Of a stretch of 64,000 bases of DNA, positions 56,731-64,000 are shown one piece after another. The stretch covers positions 1 to 64,000 of the forward strand of contig NZ_AZGO01000008.1 of the NCBI RefSeq assembly GCF_001435345.1. Direction: 5' to 3'. Made by a program: the position numbers and the translations under genes. The notes under the pieces were generated by a model, which saw only the letters and a list, made by a program, of their open reading frames with translations, did no database searches and was not told the DNA's origin. Each line of letters starts with the position of its first letter. The stretch's first letter is position 1. Origin of the DNA: Limosilactobacillus pontis DSM 8475 (GTDB lineage Bacteria > Bacillota > Bacilli > Lactobacillales > Lactobacillaceae).

Positions 56731-56742
56731 TATTCATTCCTC

Positions 56743-57090
56743 CTATCGTTCTGTAACAACCACTGTGATGTGACTAGTCCGCTTGTTGATTGGTGAAGCA
56801 GAACCCTTTGCACGTGGACGGAACCGCTTTAAGGTTGGTCCTTCGTTCGCATAAGCTTCGCTAACAACCAAAGATGCACGATCTAAGTCAAAGTTGTTTT
56901 CAGCGTTTGCAACAGCAGATTTTAATACTTTTTCAACATCTGAAGCGGCACCGCGGCTGGTGAACTTCAGAATAGCAAATGCTTCAGCAACACTCTTGCC
57001 GCGAATTGCATCTAACACAAAACGAGCCTTACGGGGTGCAACCCGAACCATCTTGGCAGTTGCCTTAGCGGATGTAATGTTTTCAGCCAT
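56743..57090 (-). CDS. rplV: 50S ribosomal protein L22
   Basis: A tunnel-lining protein, 115 residues. It contains [20 protein letters not shown] (about 13-32) and the hairpin [29 protein letters not shown]. The hairpin where macrolide-resistance changes occur in other bacteria shows no insertion. Confidence 0.97.
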   Translation of the reverse strand: MAENITSAKATAKMVRVAPRKARFVLDAIRGKSVAEAFAILKFTSRGAASDVEKVLKSAVANAENNFDLDRASLVVSEAYANEGPTLKRFRPRAKGSASPINKRTSHITVVVTER

Positions 57091-57107
57091 TTATTAATTC
57101 ACCCTCC

Positions 57108-57386
57108 TTACTTACCAGTCTTCTTGTCATCGGTAGCGTGACCATGGAAAGTCCGCGTTGGTACGAATTCACCTAACTTGTGGCCAACCATGTCTTCTTG
57201 AACGTAAACTGGTACGTGCTTCCGACCATCGTAAACAGCAAAAGTGTAGCCAATAAAGCTTGGGAAAATGGTTGAACGACGTGACCATGTCTTGATGACA
57301 GTCTTCTTTTCGGAATCTTTTTGAGCTTCGACCTTCTTCAATAATGAAGCGTCAGCGAAAGGCCCCTTCTTCAAACTACGACCCAT
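57108..57386 (-). CDS. rpsS: 30S ribosomal protein S19
   Basis: A head protein near the A-site finger bridge, 92 residues. It reads [20 protein letters not shown] and contains [20 protein letters not shown] and [20 protein letters not shown]. Confidence 0.97.
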   Translation of the reverse strand: MGRSLKKGPFADASLLKKVEAQKDSEKKTVIKTWSRRSTIFPSFIGYTFAVYDGRKHVPVYVQEDMVGHKLGEFVPTRTFHGHATDDKKTGK

Positions 57387-57420
57387 TTAGTGTACCTCCT
57401 CTCGGGTAATAAAACGTAAA

Positions 57421-58266
57421 TTAACGAGTATGTGGACCGCGCTTCCGACCACGAACAATGAACTTGTTTGAACGAGCCTTGTGTGAACGGGTCTTCTTAC
57501 CAACGGTCTTCTTACCCCATGGAGACAGAGGTGATGGTAAACCAACAGGTTGCTTACCTTCACCACCACCATGTGGGTGATCGTTAGGGTTCATTACAGA
57601 ACCACGAACGTGTGGACGTTGACCTGCGTAACGCGTACGACCAGCCTTACCCTTGATTAGCAGGGCGTGTTCGTCGTTACCAACAGTACCAATCGTGGCA
57701 CGGCAGGTAGCCAGAACCATCCGAACTTCACCGGATGAGAGACGAACTAAGACGTACTTTTCTTCCTTACCAAGCAGTTGTGCAGAAGCACCAGCTGAAC
57801 GGGCGAGTTGACCACCCTTGCCTGGCTTTAATTCAATGTTGTGAATAACAGTACCAACTGGAATGTTCTTCAATGGAAGGGCATTACCAACCTTGATATC
57901 AGCATCTGGACCGGATTGAACCGTCATACCAACCTTCAAGCCCTTAGGAGCAATGATGTATGACTTAGTACCATCAGCGTAACCAAGCAGAGCGATGTTA
58001 GCAGTCCGGTTAGGGTCATATTCAATGGTCTTAACCGTTGCAGGAACATCATCCTTGATCCGCTTAAAGTCAATGATCCGGTATTGACGCTTAACTCCAC
58101 CACCACGGTGACGAACAGTAATGTGACCGTAACTGTTACGACCAGCAGTACTCTTCAATGGTGCCAGCAATGACTTTTCAGGGGTACTCTTCGTGATTTG
58201 GGCGAAGTCGTAACCGTTCATGTTCCGGCGACCGTTAGTAGTAGGTTTGTACTTACGAATTCCCAC
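57421..58266 (-). CDS. rplB: 50S ribosomal protein L2
   Basis: A peptidyl-transferase-centre protein, 281 residues, slightly longer than the common 276. It starts [20 protein letters not shown] and ends with the conserved [20 protein letters not shown] and a basic tail. The functional His of [13 protein letters not shown] is present. Confidence 0.97.
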   Translation of the reverse strand: MGIRKYKPTTNGRRNMNGYDFAQITKSTPEKSLLAPLKSTAGRNSYGHITVRHRGGGVKRQYRIIDFKRIKDDVPATVKTIEYDPNRTANIALLGYADGTKSYIIAPKGLKVGMTVQSGPDADIKVGNALPLKNIPVGTVIHNIELKPGKGGQLARSAGASAQLLGKEEKYVLVRLSSGEVRMVLATCRATIGTVGNDEHALLIKGKAGRTRYAGQRPHVRGSVMNPNDHPHGGGEGKQPVGLPSPLSPWGKKTVGKKTRSHKARSNKFIVRGRKRGPHTR

Positions 58267-58291
58267 TGTGTTTTCCTCCTTTTTTTAATGA

Positions 58292-58588
58292 TTAGTTTTC
58301 ACTGTTGTCGTTGAACAGCTTAATTTCATCAGAATCGGCAGAGAGCGTAACGATTGCCTTACGACGGCGCTTAGTGTAACCAACGTAACGGCCTTGACGC
58401 TTCTTCTTACCCTTAACGTTCATGATGTTTACCTTAACAACCTTAACGCCGAAGATTTCTTCAACCGCGTTCTTGACCTGGGTCTTGGTTGCTCGTAAAT
58501 CAACATCGAACGTATAACGCTTGTCGTCCATGCCAGCCATTGAAGCTTCAGTGACAACTGGACGTAAAATAATTTCGCGTGCTTCCAT
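58292..58588 (-). CDS. rplW: 50S ribosomal protein L23
   Basis: A tunnel-exit docking site for trigger factor and SRP, 98 residues. It contains [20 protein letters not shown] and [20 protein letters not shown]. Its ATG overlaps the rplD stop (TAATG), so translation is coupled. Confidence 0.96.
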   Translation of the reverse strand: MEAREIILRPVVTEASMAGMDDKRYTFDVDLRATKTQVKNAVEEIFGVKVVKVNIMNVKGKKKRQGRYVGYTKRRRKAIVTLSADSDEIKLFNDNSEN

Positions 58589-59211
58589 TATGCGAGCACC
58601 TCCTCTACTTGAGAAAGAGCTGACTTAGTGATGACAACCTTTTGAGCGTCAACAACGTTTAAGATGTTAACACCAGCTGGCGTAACAACGGTTGCATTAG
58701 CCAGGTTGCGAGCAGATAAAGCAGCATTCTTGTCATCGTCAGTAACAACGATCAGTGCCTTTTCGGCAACCTTCAAGTTGTCTAAGGCAGCTGCAAAGTC
58801 CTTCGTCTTTGGTGCGTCGAAGCTCAGGGAGTCAACAACTACTAAGCTGTCGTCCAGAACCTTTTGGGAGAGAGCTGACTTGATAGCCAGTTGACGAACC
58901 TTGCGAGGAAGGCTGTACTTGTAGGAACGTGGGGTAGGGCCAAAGACAATACCACCGCCACGGAATTGTGGTGAACGGATTGAACCTTGACGAGCACGAC
59001 CAGTACCCTTTTGACGCCATGGCTTCTTACCACCACCGCTAACAGCTGAACGATTCTTAACATCGTGAGTACCTTGACGCAATGAAGCACGTTGACGCAG
59101 GATAGCATCAAATTCAGCGTTTTGGTTTGGTTCAACACCAAATACCGCTGCGTTCAGTTCAATGGTGCCGTTTTGGCTACCATCTTGCTTGTACAAATTA
59201 ACGCTAGTCAT
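58588..59211 (-). CDS. rplD: 50S ribosomal protein L4
   Basis: A tunnel-constriction protein, 207 residues, and in several bacteria the autogenous repressor of the S10 operon. It contains [29 protein letters not shown], then the P-rich [16 protein letters not shown]. The extended tunnel loop ([13 protein letters not shown]) shows no change typical of macrolide resistance. Confidence 0.97.
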   Translation of the reverse strand: MTSVNLYKQDGSQNGTIELNAAVFGVEPNQNAEFDAILRQRASLRQGTHDVKNRSAVSGGGKKPWRQKGTGRARQGSIRSPQFRGGGIVFGPTPRSYKYSLPRKVRQLAIKSALSQKVLDDSLVVVDSLSFDAPKTKDFAAALDNLKVAEKALIVVTDDDKNAALSARNLANATVVTPAGVNILNVVDAQKVVITKSALSQVEEVLA

Positions 59212-59232
59212 TATTTACTTCCTCCTTTCTTA

Positions 59233-59895
59233 TTATTTGTTGTGTTGCTTGCTCAGGCTCTTCTTGGTGTTAGCCTTCACAGAGTTCTTAATCGTAACGT
59301 ATGACTTGTTAGCGCCAGGAACGTTACCCTTAATCAGTAATACGTTGTTGTCGAGGTCGACCTTAACAACTTGTAAGTGTTGCATAGTAACAGTCTTGTT
59401 ACCCATCCGGCCTGGGAGCTTCATACCCTTGAATACCCGGTTAATGATTGCACCCAGAGAACCTGGACGACGGTGGTAACGAGAACCGTGAGCCATAGGA
59501 CCACGTGATTGGTTGTCCTTGTGAATGTTACCTTGGTAACCATGACCCTTGGTAACACCCGTAACGTCGACAGTTTCACCTTCAGAGAAGACGTCAGCCT
59601 TAACTTCATCTCCAACCTTGATGTCATCCCCTAATTCAGCGTCACGGATTTCACCGATGAAGCGCTTAGGGGTCGTGTTTGCTTTTGCTGCATGACCTTG
59701 TTCAGGCTTGTTGCTCAAGATTTCGCGCTTGTCGTCAAAACCGAGTTGAACGGCGTTGTAACCATCGTTTTCAACGGTCTTGATTTGCATAACAACGTTT
59801 GGCGTTACGTCAATAACAGTAACTGGTACCAATTCACCGTTATCAGTGAAGACTTGAGTCATACCAACCTTTTTACCTAAGATTCCTTTGGCCAT
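59233..59895 (-). CDS. rplC: 50S ribosomal protein L3
   Basis: An early-assembly protein with a loop reaching the peptidyl-transferase centre, 220 residues. It starts [20 protein letters not shown] and holds [20 protein letters not shown] and [20 protein letters not shown]. It lies 49 bases after rpsJ. Confidence 0.97.
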   Translation of the reverse strand: MAKGILGKKVGMTQVFTDNGELVPVTVIDVTPNVVMQIKTVENDGYNAVQLGFDDKREILSNKPEQGHAAKANTTPKRFIGEIRDAELGDDIKVGDEVKADVFSEGETVDVTGVTKGHGYQGNIHKDNQSRGPMAHGSRYHRRPGSLGAIINRVFKGMKLPGRMGNKTVTMQHLQVVKVDLDNNVLLIKGNVPGANKSYVTIKNSVKANTKKSLSKQHNK

Positions 59896-59944
59896 GAGTA
59901 CACCTCCAATTTAATGTTTTTCGTTTTAATAAAGTAAGAAATAA

Positions 59945-60253
59945 TTACAACTTGATTTCGATGTCAACACCACTTGGCAGGTCGAGTTTCATCAGTGAGT
60001 CAACCGTCTTTGGGGTTGGGTCGATGATGTCGATCAAACGCTTGTGGGTCCGCATTTCAAATTGTTCCCGAGACTTCTTGAACTTGTGTGGTGAACGGAT
60101 AACCGTGTAGATAGTCCGTTCAGTTGGTAACGGGATAGGACCTGAGATTTGAGCACCTGTCCGCTTAGCGGTATCAACAATCTTATCAGCAGATTGGTCG
60201 AGGATACGGTGTTCATAAGCCTTTAACCGAATACGAATCTTTTGTTTTGCCAT
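59945..60253 (-). CDS. rpsJ: 30S ribosomal protein S10
   Basis: A head protein also known as NusE in transcription antitermination, 102 residues. It reads [40 protein letters not shown] and ends [22 protein letters not shown] precedes the ATG. It is the first gene of the S10 operon, behind the long leader. Confidence 0.97.
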   Translation of the reverse strand: MAKQKIRIRLKAYEHRILDQSADKIVDTAKRTGAQISGPIPLPTERTIYTVIRSPHKFKKSREQFEMRTHKRLIDIIDPTPKTVDSLMKLDLPSGVDIEIKL

Positions 60254-60422
60254 TATGTTCCCTCCTTCATCAGATTTAAAATTTGACTAGCTCCGCGGAA
60301 ATTACCGCCACATCCTGTGGCAAAGCGGCCGGGTGTGTCGCAACCTTCCGCATCAACGCTTCGCAGCTTAAACTCCCATGGGGGTAGGGCAAATCTACCC
60401 ACCAACGCTCAAGCACCTATCC
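60254..60422 (-). ncRNA. S10-operon 5' leader, candidate autoregulatory RNA
   Basis: The rpsJ message has a leader of about 165 bases. On the minus strand it can form GGGTAG/CTACCC, the perfect hairpin GCCACA-GGA-TGTGGC (plus coordinates 60307-60321), and an enclosing stem in which GCGGAA (60346-60351) pairs with TTCCGC (60295-60300). Between them lies GCGACACACCCGGCCGC. In other bacteria ribosomal protein L4 binds such leaders. Which protein binds here is inference. Confidence 0.6.
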
Positions 60423-60451
60423 ATAATACTAAAGAATCGCCGTCATATCAA
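60423..60451 (-). promoter_or_regulatory. Promoter of the S10 operon
   Basis: TTGATA (60446-60451), a 17-base spacer and TATTAT (60423-60428) on the minus strand, close to consensus and about 170 bases before rpsJ. Confidence 0.82.
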
Positions 60452-60762
60452 GTGTTTAATGCAATTAATTTTGATTGAAATCTTCTTGTAAAGTAAAATC
60501 GGTTTCAAAGTCTCGACAATTTCTTCAAAATTTTTAAGAAACCGTCAATAATGGAGCCTAATTTCTCCTCAACGATCTTTCCTACTGTATATAAATTAAA
60601 TTTAGGCGCATTTAGGCAGCGCTAGATGGAAAATGATCGCCAACAGCGCCGCAATGCAGTCGATGTCCTTAGACATCTGGGAAGCTCTACCAGCCTGGTA
60701 ACAATGGGTAACTATAATCCGTGTGCTGCCAGCTTCACTTCATCAACAAAATGACTTTAAAA
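60452..60762. other. Non-coding stretch between the fusA terminator and the S10 promoter
   Basis: About 310 bases with no clear gene. It holds a small GATGTC-TAAG-GACATC hairpin. A plus-strand frame of 42 residues starts ATG at 60626 (MENDRQQRRNAVDVLRHLGS) without a good ribosome-binding site. A minus-strand hydrophobic frame at 60505-60585 has no start codon. No recognised element is seen. Confidence 0.5.
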
Positions 60763-60788
60763 ATAAAAAAAACCGGTTTAAAACCGAT
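60763..60788 (-). terminator. Terminator of fusA
   Basis: On the minus strand ATCGGTTT-TAA-ACCGGT followed by eight T, about 26 bases after the fusA stop. Confidence 0.85.
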
Positions 60789-60814
60789 CTTCTTTATTCG
60801 GTCATGACAGCGAA

Positions 60815-62905
60815 CTAGTCGTTGCCCTTACCGCTCTTCTTGATGATATCTTCTTGAACTGACTTAGGAACAGCTGAGTAGTGGTCGAAGGTCATCGTGA
60901 AGGTACCACGACCCTGGGTAGCAGAACGCAGGGCAGTAGCGTAACCGAACATTTCTGACAGCGGAACGAATGAGTGGATCAGTTGAGCGTTACCACGTTC
61001 TTCCATCCCATCGATGGTCCCACGACGAGCAGTTACTTGACCCATGACGTCACCCATGTTGTCTTGTGAGACAACGATGTCAACCTTCATGATTGGTTCA
61101 AGGATAACTGGGTCCGCCTTCTTAGCAGCATTCTTCAGAGCGAGGGATGCGGCAACCTTGAAGGCCGCTTCACTAGAGTCGACTTCGTGGTAACTACCAT
61201 CGTAGAGCTTAGCGTGCATGTCAACCAGTGGGTAACCGGCCAGGACACCGTTTTGCATAGCTTCCTTCAAACCTTGTTCAACGGCAGGGATGAATTCACG
61301 AGGAACAACACCACCGACAATGGCGTCTTCAAATTCGAAGCCTTCCCCTTCCTTTAGTGGCGTAAATTCAATCCATACATCACCGTATTGACCCTTACCA
61401 CCAGACTGACGAACGAACTTACCTTGGGCACTTGCCTGCTTGGTAAATGCTTCACGGTAGGATACTTGTGGCTTACCAACGGTAACTTCGGCGTGGAATT
61501 CACGACGCAGACGTTCAACAATGATGTCCAGGTGCAGTTCACCCATCCCGGCGATCAAAGTTTCACCAGTTTCAGGGTTAGTCTCAGCCTTGAAGGTTGG
61601 GTCTTCTTCGGCCAGCTTTTGCAGACCCTTGTCCATCTTGTCCTGGTCAGCCTTAGACTTTGGTTCAACGGAAACCTGGATAACTGGGTCAGGGAAGTCC
61701 ATTGATTCAAGTTGCAGTGGGTGATCAGGGTTGGTCAGGGAGTCACCAGTCGTGGTGTTCTTCAGACCGATAGCAGCGGCGATATCACCAGAGAACACTT
61801 CTGGGATTTCGTGTTGTTGGTTAGAGTGCATTTGCAGCAGACGACCGATACGTTCACGCTTGTCCTTAGTGGCGTTCAGAACGTATGAACCGGATTGCAG
61901 TGAACCAGTGTAAACACGTAAGAAGGTCAGACGACCAACGAATGGGTCGGTGGCGATCTTGAAGGCCAGGGCAGCGAATGGCTTGTCATCACCGGCAGTC
62001 AGTTCAACTTCGTTACCATCAGCGTCGTGGGCAACGAATGGCTTAACATCCAGTGGTGATGGCAGGTAGTCGATAACGGCGTCAAGCATCATTTGGATAC
62101 CCTTATCCTTGTAGGCAGAACCAGCAAGTACTGGGAAGAGCTTTTCTTCCAGGGTTCCCTTACGGATAGCAGCCTTGATTTCATCGACGGAAATGTCTTC
62201 ACCCTCAAGGTACTTCTCCATGATATTGTCGTCGATGTCCGCCAGCGTTTCGATCATGGCATCGTGACGCTTTTGGGCTTCGTCCTTCATGTCATCCGGA
62301 ATGTCAACGGTGTCCCAGTTGGTACCCAGCTTATCTTCGTCGTAAACGTAGGCAACCATCTTAACCAGGTCAACAACACCAGAGAAGGTGTCTTCCGCAC
62401 CAATTGGCATTTGGATCGGAAGTGGGGTAACGTTCAGACGGTCCTTGATCGTTTGAACAGAGTAGTCAAAGTTGGCACCAACCTTGTCCATCTTGTTAGC
62501 GAAGACGATCCGTGGAACGTTGAATTGGTCGGCTTGACGCCAAACTGTTTCGGTCTGTGGTTCAACCCCGGCTTGGGCATCGAGGACCGTTACGGCACCA
62601 TCAAGCACCCGCAATGCACGTTCAACTTCGACAGTGAAGTCCACGTGTCCTGGGGTATCGATGATGTTAATCCGGTAGTCCTTCCAAACGGCCGTGGTGG
62701 CAGCGGACGTGATGGTGATACCACGTTCCTTTTCTTCATCCATCCAGTCCATTTGTGAAGCACCATCGTGGGTTTCACCAATCTTGTGAATCTTACCGGT
62801 GTAGTAAAGAATCCGCTCAGTGGCAGTCGTCTTACCGGCATCGATGTGGGCCATGATACCGATGTTACGCGTCTTAGCAAGTGGATATTCACGTTTGTTA
62901 GCCAT
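60815..62905 (-). CDS. fusA: Translation elongation factor G
   Basis: The translocase GTPase, 696 residues. The G domain has [20 protein letters not shown] (P-loop, about 18-37), a switch-1 region ending [20 protein letters not shown] and FANKMDKVG. Domain IV has [15 protein letters not shown] and domain V ends with the usual [17 protein letters not shown]. The gene follows rpsG after a 132-base gap containing a hairpin and ends at a strong terminator. Confidence 0.98.
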   Translation of the reverse strand: MANKREYPLAKTRNIGIMAHIDAGKTTATERILYYTGKIHKIGETHDGASQMDWMDEEKERGITITSAATTAVWKDYRINIIDTPGHVDFTVEVERALRVLDGAVTVLDAQAGVEPQTETVWRQADQFNVPRIVFANKMDKVGANFDYSVQTIKDRLNVTPLPIQMPIGAEDTFSGVVDLVKMVAYVYDEDKLGTNWDTVDIPDDMKDEAQKRHDAMIETLADIDDNIMEKYLEGEDISVDEIKAAIRKGTLEEKLFPVLAGSAYKDKGIQMMLDAVIDYLPSPLDVKPFVAHDADGNEVELTAGDDKPFAALAFKIATDPFVGRLTFLRVYTGSLQSGSYVLNATKDKRERIGRLLQMHSNQQHEIPEVFSGDIAAAIGLKNTTTGDSLTNPDHPLQLESMDFPDPVIQVSVEPKSKADQDKMDKGLQKLAEEDPTFKAETNPETGETLIAGMGELHLDIIVERLRREFHAEVTVGKPQVSYREAFTKQASAQGKFVRQSGGKGQYGDVWIEFTPLKEGEGFEFEDAIVGGVVPREFIPAVEQGLKEAMQNGVLAGYPLVDMHAKLYDGSYHEVDSSEAAFKVAASLALKNAAKKADPVILEPIMKVDIVVSQDNMGDVMGQVTARRGTIDGMEERGNAQLIHSFVPLSEMFGYATALRSATQGRGTFTMTFDHYSAVPKSVQEDIIKKSGKGND

Positions 62906-62952
62906 CTTAAAGTGTATCTCCTTCCGAAAGATAATATCTTATAATCGCCATT

Positions 62953-62999
62953 TTTAGAAAAAGGGATGACGGTTATCAATCAACTACGTCACCCCTTTA
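62953..62999 (-). terminator. Hairpin between rpsG and fusA, partial terminator or attenuator
   Basis: On the minus strand AAAGGGGTGACG pairs with CGTCATCCCTTT (one G-U) around a 15-base loop, followed by TTC. It follows rpsG by about 40 bases. Since fusA is normally co-transcribed with rpsLG, it probably reduces rather than stops transcription. Confidence 0.65.
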
Positions 63000-63037
63000 T
63001 TGTAACCAGTCAGGCAACTGGTTTCAATTGCCGATGA

Positions 63038-63508
63038 TTACCAGCGGTAGTGTGCAAAGGCACGGTTAGCTTCTGCCATCCGGTGAGTGTCTTCACGCTT
63101 CTTAACTGAAGCACCGGTGTTGTTGGAAGCATCGATGATTTCACGGGAAAGCCGTTCAACCATAGTGTGTTCCCCACGCAGCCGTGCGTATTGAACAATC
63201 CAACGAAGACCCAACGTGGTCCGCCGTTCTGGACGAACTTCGATCGGAACTTGGTAGTTAGAACCACCAACACGACGAGCCTTAACTTCAAGAACTGGCA
63301 TAACGTTTTCCATTGCTTGTTGGAAAACCTCAACTGGATCGTTACCAGTTTCTTCCTTAATTTGGTCGAAGGCTGCGTATAAGATCTTCGTAGCAGTCCC
63401 ACGCTTACCATCAACCATCAGACGGTCGATTAAGCTCGTAACCAGCTTTGAGTTGTACACTGGATCTGGTAAAATTTCACGCTTTTGTACATGTCCTTTA
63501 CGTGGCAT
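63038..63508 (-). CDS. rpsG: 30S ribosomal protein S7
   Basis: The primary 16S 3'-domain binder near the E site, 156 residues. It starts [20 protein letters not shown] and contains [11 protein letters not shown]-type [20 protein letters not shown] and [20 protein letters not shown]. In E. coli S7 represses the str operon. It lies 20 bases after rpsL. Confidence 0.97.
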   Translation of the reverse strand: MPRKGHVQKREILPDPVYNSKLVTSLIDRLMVDGKRGTATKILYAAFDQIKEETGNDPVEVFQQAMENVMPVLEVKARRVGGSNYQVPIEVRPERRTTLGLRWIVQYARLRGEHTMVERLSREIIDASNNTGASVKKREDTHRMAEANRAFAHYRW

Positions 63509-63528
63509 TACTTAACTCCTCCTTAAAA

Positions 63529-63942
63529 TTACTTCTTAGGCTTCTTAGTACCGTACTTGGACCGTGATTGCATCCGGCCTTCAACACCGGCAGTATCAAG
63601 GGTACCACGGATGATGTGGTAACGAACCCCTGGCAAGTCCTTAACACGACCACCACGAATTAAAACAACTGAGTGCTCTTGGAGGTTGTGGCCAATACCA
63701 GGAATGTAAGCAGTAACTTCGATCAGGTTGGAAAGACGTACACGGGCGTACTTCCGCAGCGCTGAGTTTGGCTTCTTAGGAGTCATGGTACCAACACGGG
63801 TAGCAACCCCACGCTTTTGTGGAGCTGGCACCTTGACTTCTTCCTTCTTAAACGTGTTGTAAACATAGCCAAGAGCTGGTGACTTTGACTTGCCCTTGTG
63901 GCTCTTACGGCCCTTACGTACCAATTGGTTAATGGTTGGCAT
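63529..63942 (-). CDS. rpsL: 30S ribosomal protein S12
   Basis: A decoding-centre protein, 137 residues from the ATG at 63940-63942 (GGAAGGGG upstream). It starts [20 protein letters not shown]. The two lysines changed in streptomycin-resistant strains elsewhere are intact here: in [17 protein letters not shown] and [13 protein letters not shown]. It is the first gene of the str unit; its promoter lies beyond the window edge. Confidence 0.97.
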   Translation of the reverse strand: MPTINQLVRKGRKSHKGKSKSPALGYVYNTFKKEEVKVPAPQKRGVATRVGTMTPKKPNSALRKYARVRLSNLIEVTAYIPGIGHNLQEHSVVLIRGGRVKDLPGVRYHIIRGTLDTAGVEGRMQSRSKYGTKKPKK

Positions 63943-64000
63943 AATTTTTCCCCTTCCTTGTTTTAAGTCCACACATCCAGGTGGTTCTTTTTGATGAATA

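Noticed and set aside
60505-60585. Minus-strand frame with an amphipathic, bacteriocin-like sequence (VGKIVEEKLGSIIDGFLKIL...)
   Set aside because: The frame has no ATG, GTG or TTG start and no Shine-Dalgarno; it lies just upstream of the S10 promoter and is probably accidental.
60626-60754. Plus-strand ORF of 42 residues between fusA and rpsJ
   Set aside because: There is no good ribosome-binding site and no recognisable relative; its end runs into the fusA terminator region.

Overview
This 64-kb window is chromosomal DNA of a heterofermentative lactic acid bacterium. The best guess is a relatively GC-rich Limosilactobacillus (fermentum/reuteri/pontis type). The reasons are Lactobacillales-restricted families (CamS lipoprotein, DUF4828-like, DUF2922, a probable DUF3114), group-II ECF transporter genes next to rplQ, a GatCAB amidotransferase, AGGAGG ribosome-binding sites with frequent TTG/GTG starts, and the gene order of the S10-spc-alpha ribosomal cluster. 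Nearly all genes run on the minus strand, so the window reads most naturally from right to left. The species call is inference; no 16S gene is present.

Right third (about 41.8-64 kb, minus strand): rpsL-rpsG-fusA, then an S10 promoter and structured leader, then rpsJ-rplCDWB-rpsS-rplV-rpsC-rplP-rpmC-rpsQ-rplNXE-rpsN-rpsH-rplFR-rpsE-rpmD-rplO-secY-adk. A new promoter with a hairpin terminator follows, then infA-rpmJ-rpsM-rpsK-rpoA-rplQ, the ECF energizing module ecfA1-ecfA2-ecfT, truA, and rplM-rpsI with their own promoter.

Middle (about 24-41.7 kb): an acetoin reductase with a putative cre site in its promoter; a GH73 glucosaminidase; xpt with a divergent PurK-like protein; a MATE exporter on the plus strand; and the replication/repair and translation block pcrA-ligA-camS-gatCAB-dagK followed by rlmD. 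tRNA-Leu(CAG) and tRNA-Gly(CCC) lie here. A small membrane protein appears split by a frameshift.

Left-centre (about 5.7-24 kb): housekeeping and accessory genes, including recX, a DUF1659/DUF2922-like pair, YihY, a YjeM-like amino-acid permease, map, flavodoxin-gtrA, a WecB-like epimerase, tRNA-Arg(CCU), a DEAD-box helicase, an oxidoreductase, LOG, an L-2-hydroxyacid dehydrogenase and glutamate-cysteine ligase. From 20 to 24 kb lies a patch of unknown genes with signs of decay: a homopolymer frameshift, an in-frame stop codon, and orphan AT-rich ORFs. An unusual palindrome, TTATTTCCCGGGAAATAA, sits immediately upstream of the Shine-Dalgarno of two unrelated genes, and a degenerate copy sits above decayed frames.

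Left end (0-5.7 kb): one strand of an exopolysaccharide cluster (DUF4422 transferase, GtrB-like transferase, priming sugar transferase, Wzy-like polymerase, Wzz-like regulator, UDP-galactopyranose mutase). It has an AT-rich centre and ends against the tail of an IS66-type transposase. No flippase or tyrosine kinase is seen in the window.

I found no CRISPR array, prophage, rRNA operon or restriction system. The strongest candidates for something undescribed are the palindrome-plus-SD element and the decayed unknown locus around DUF3114.
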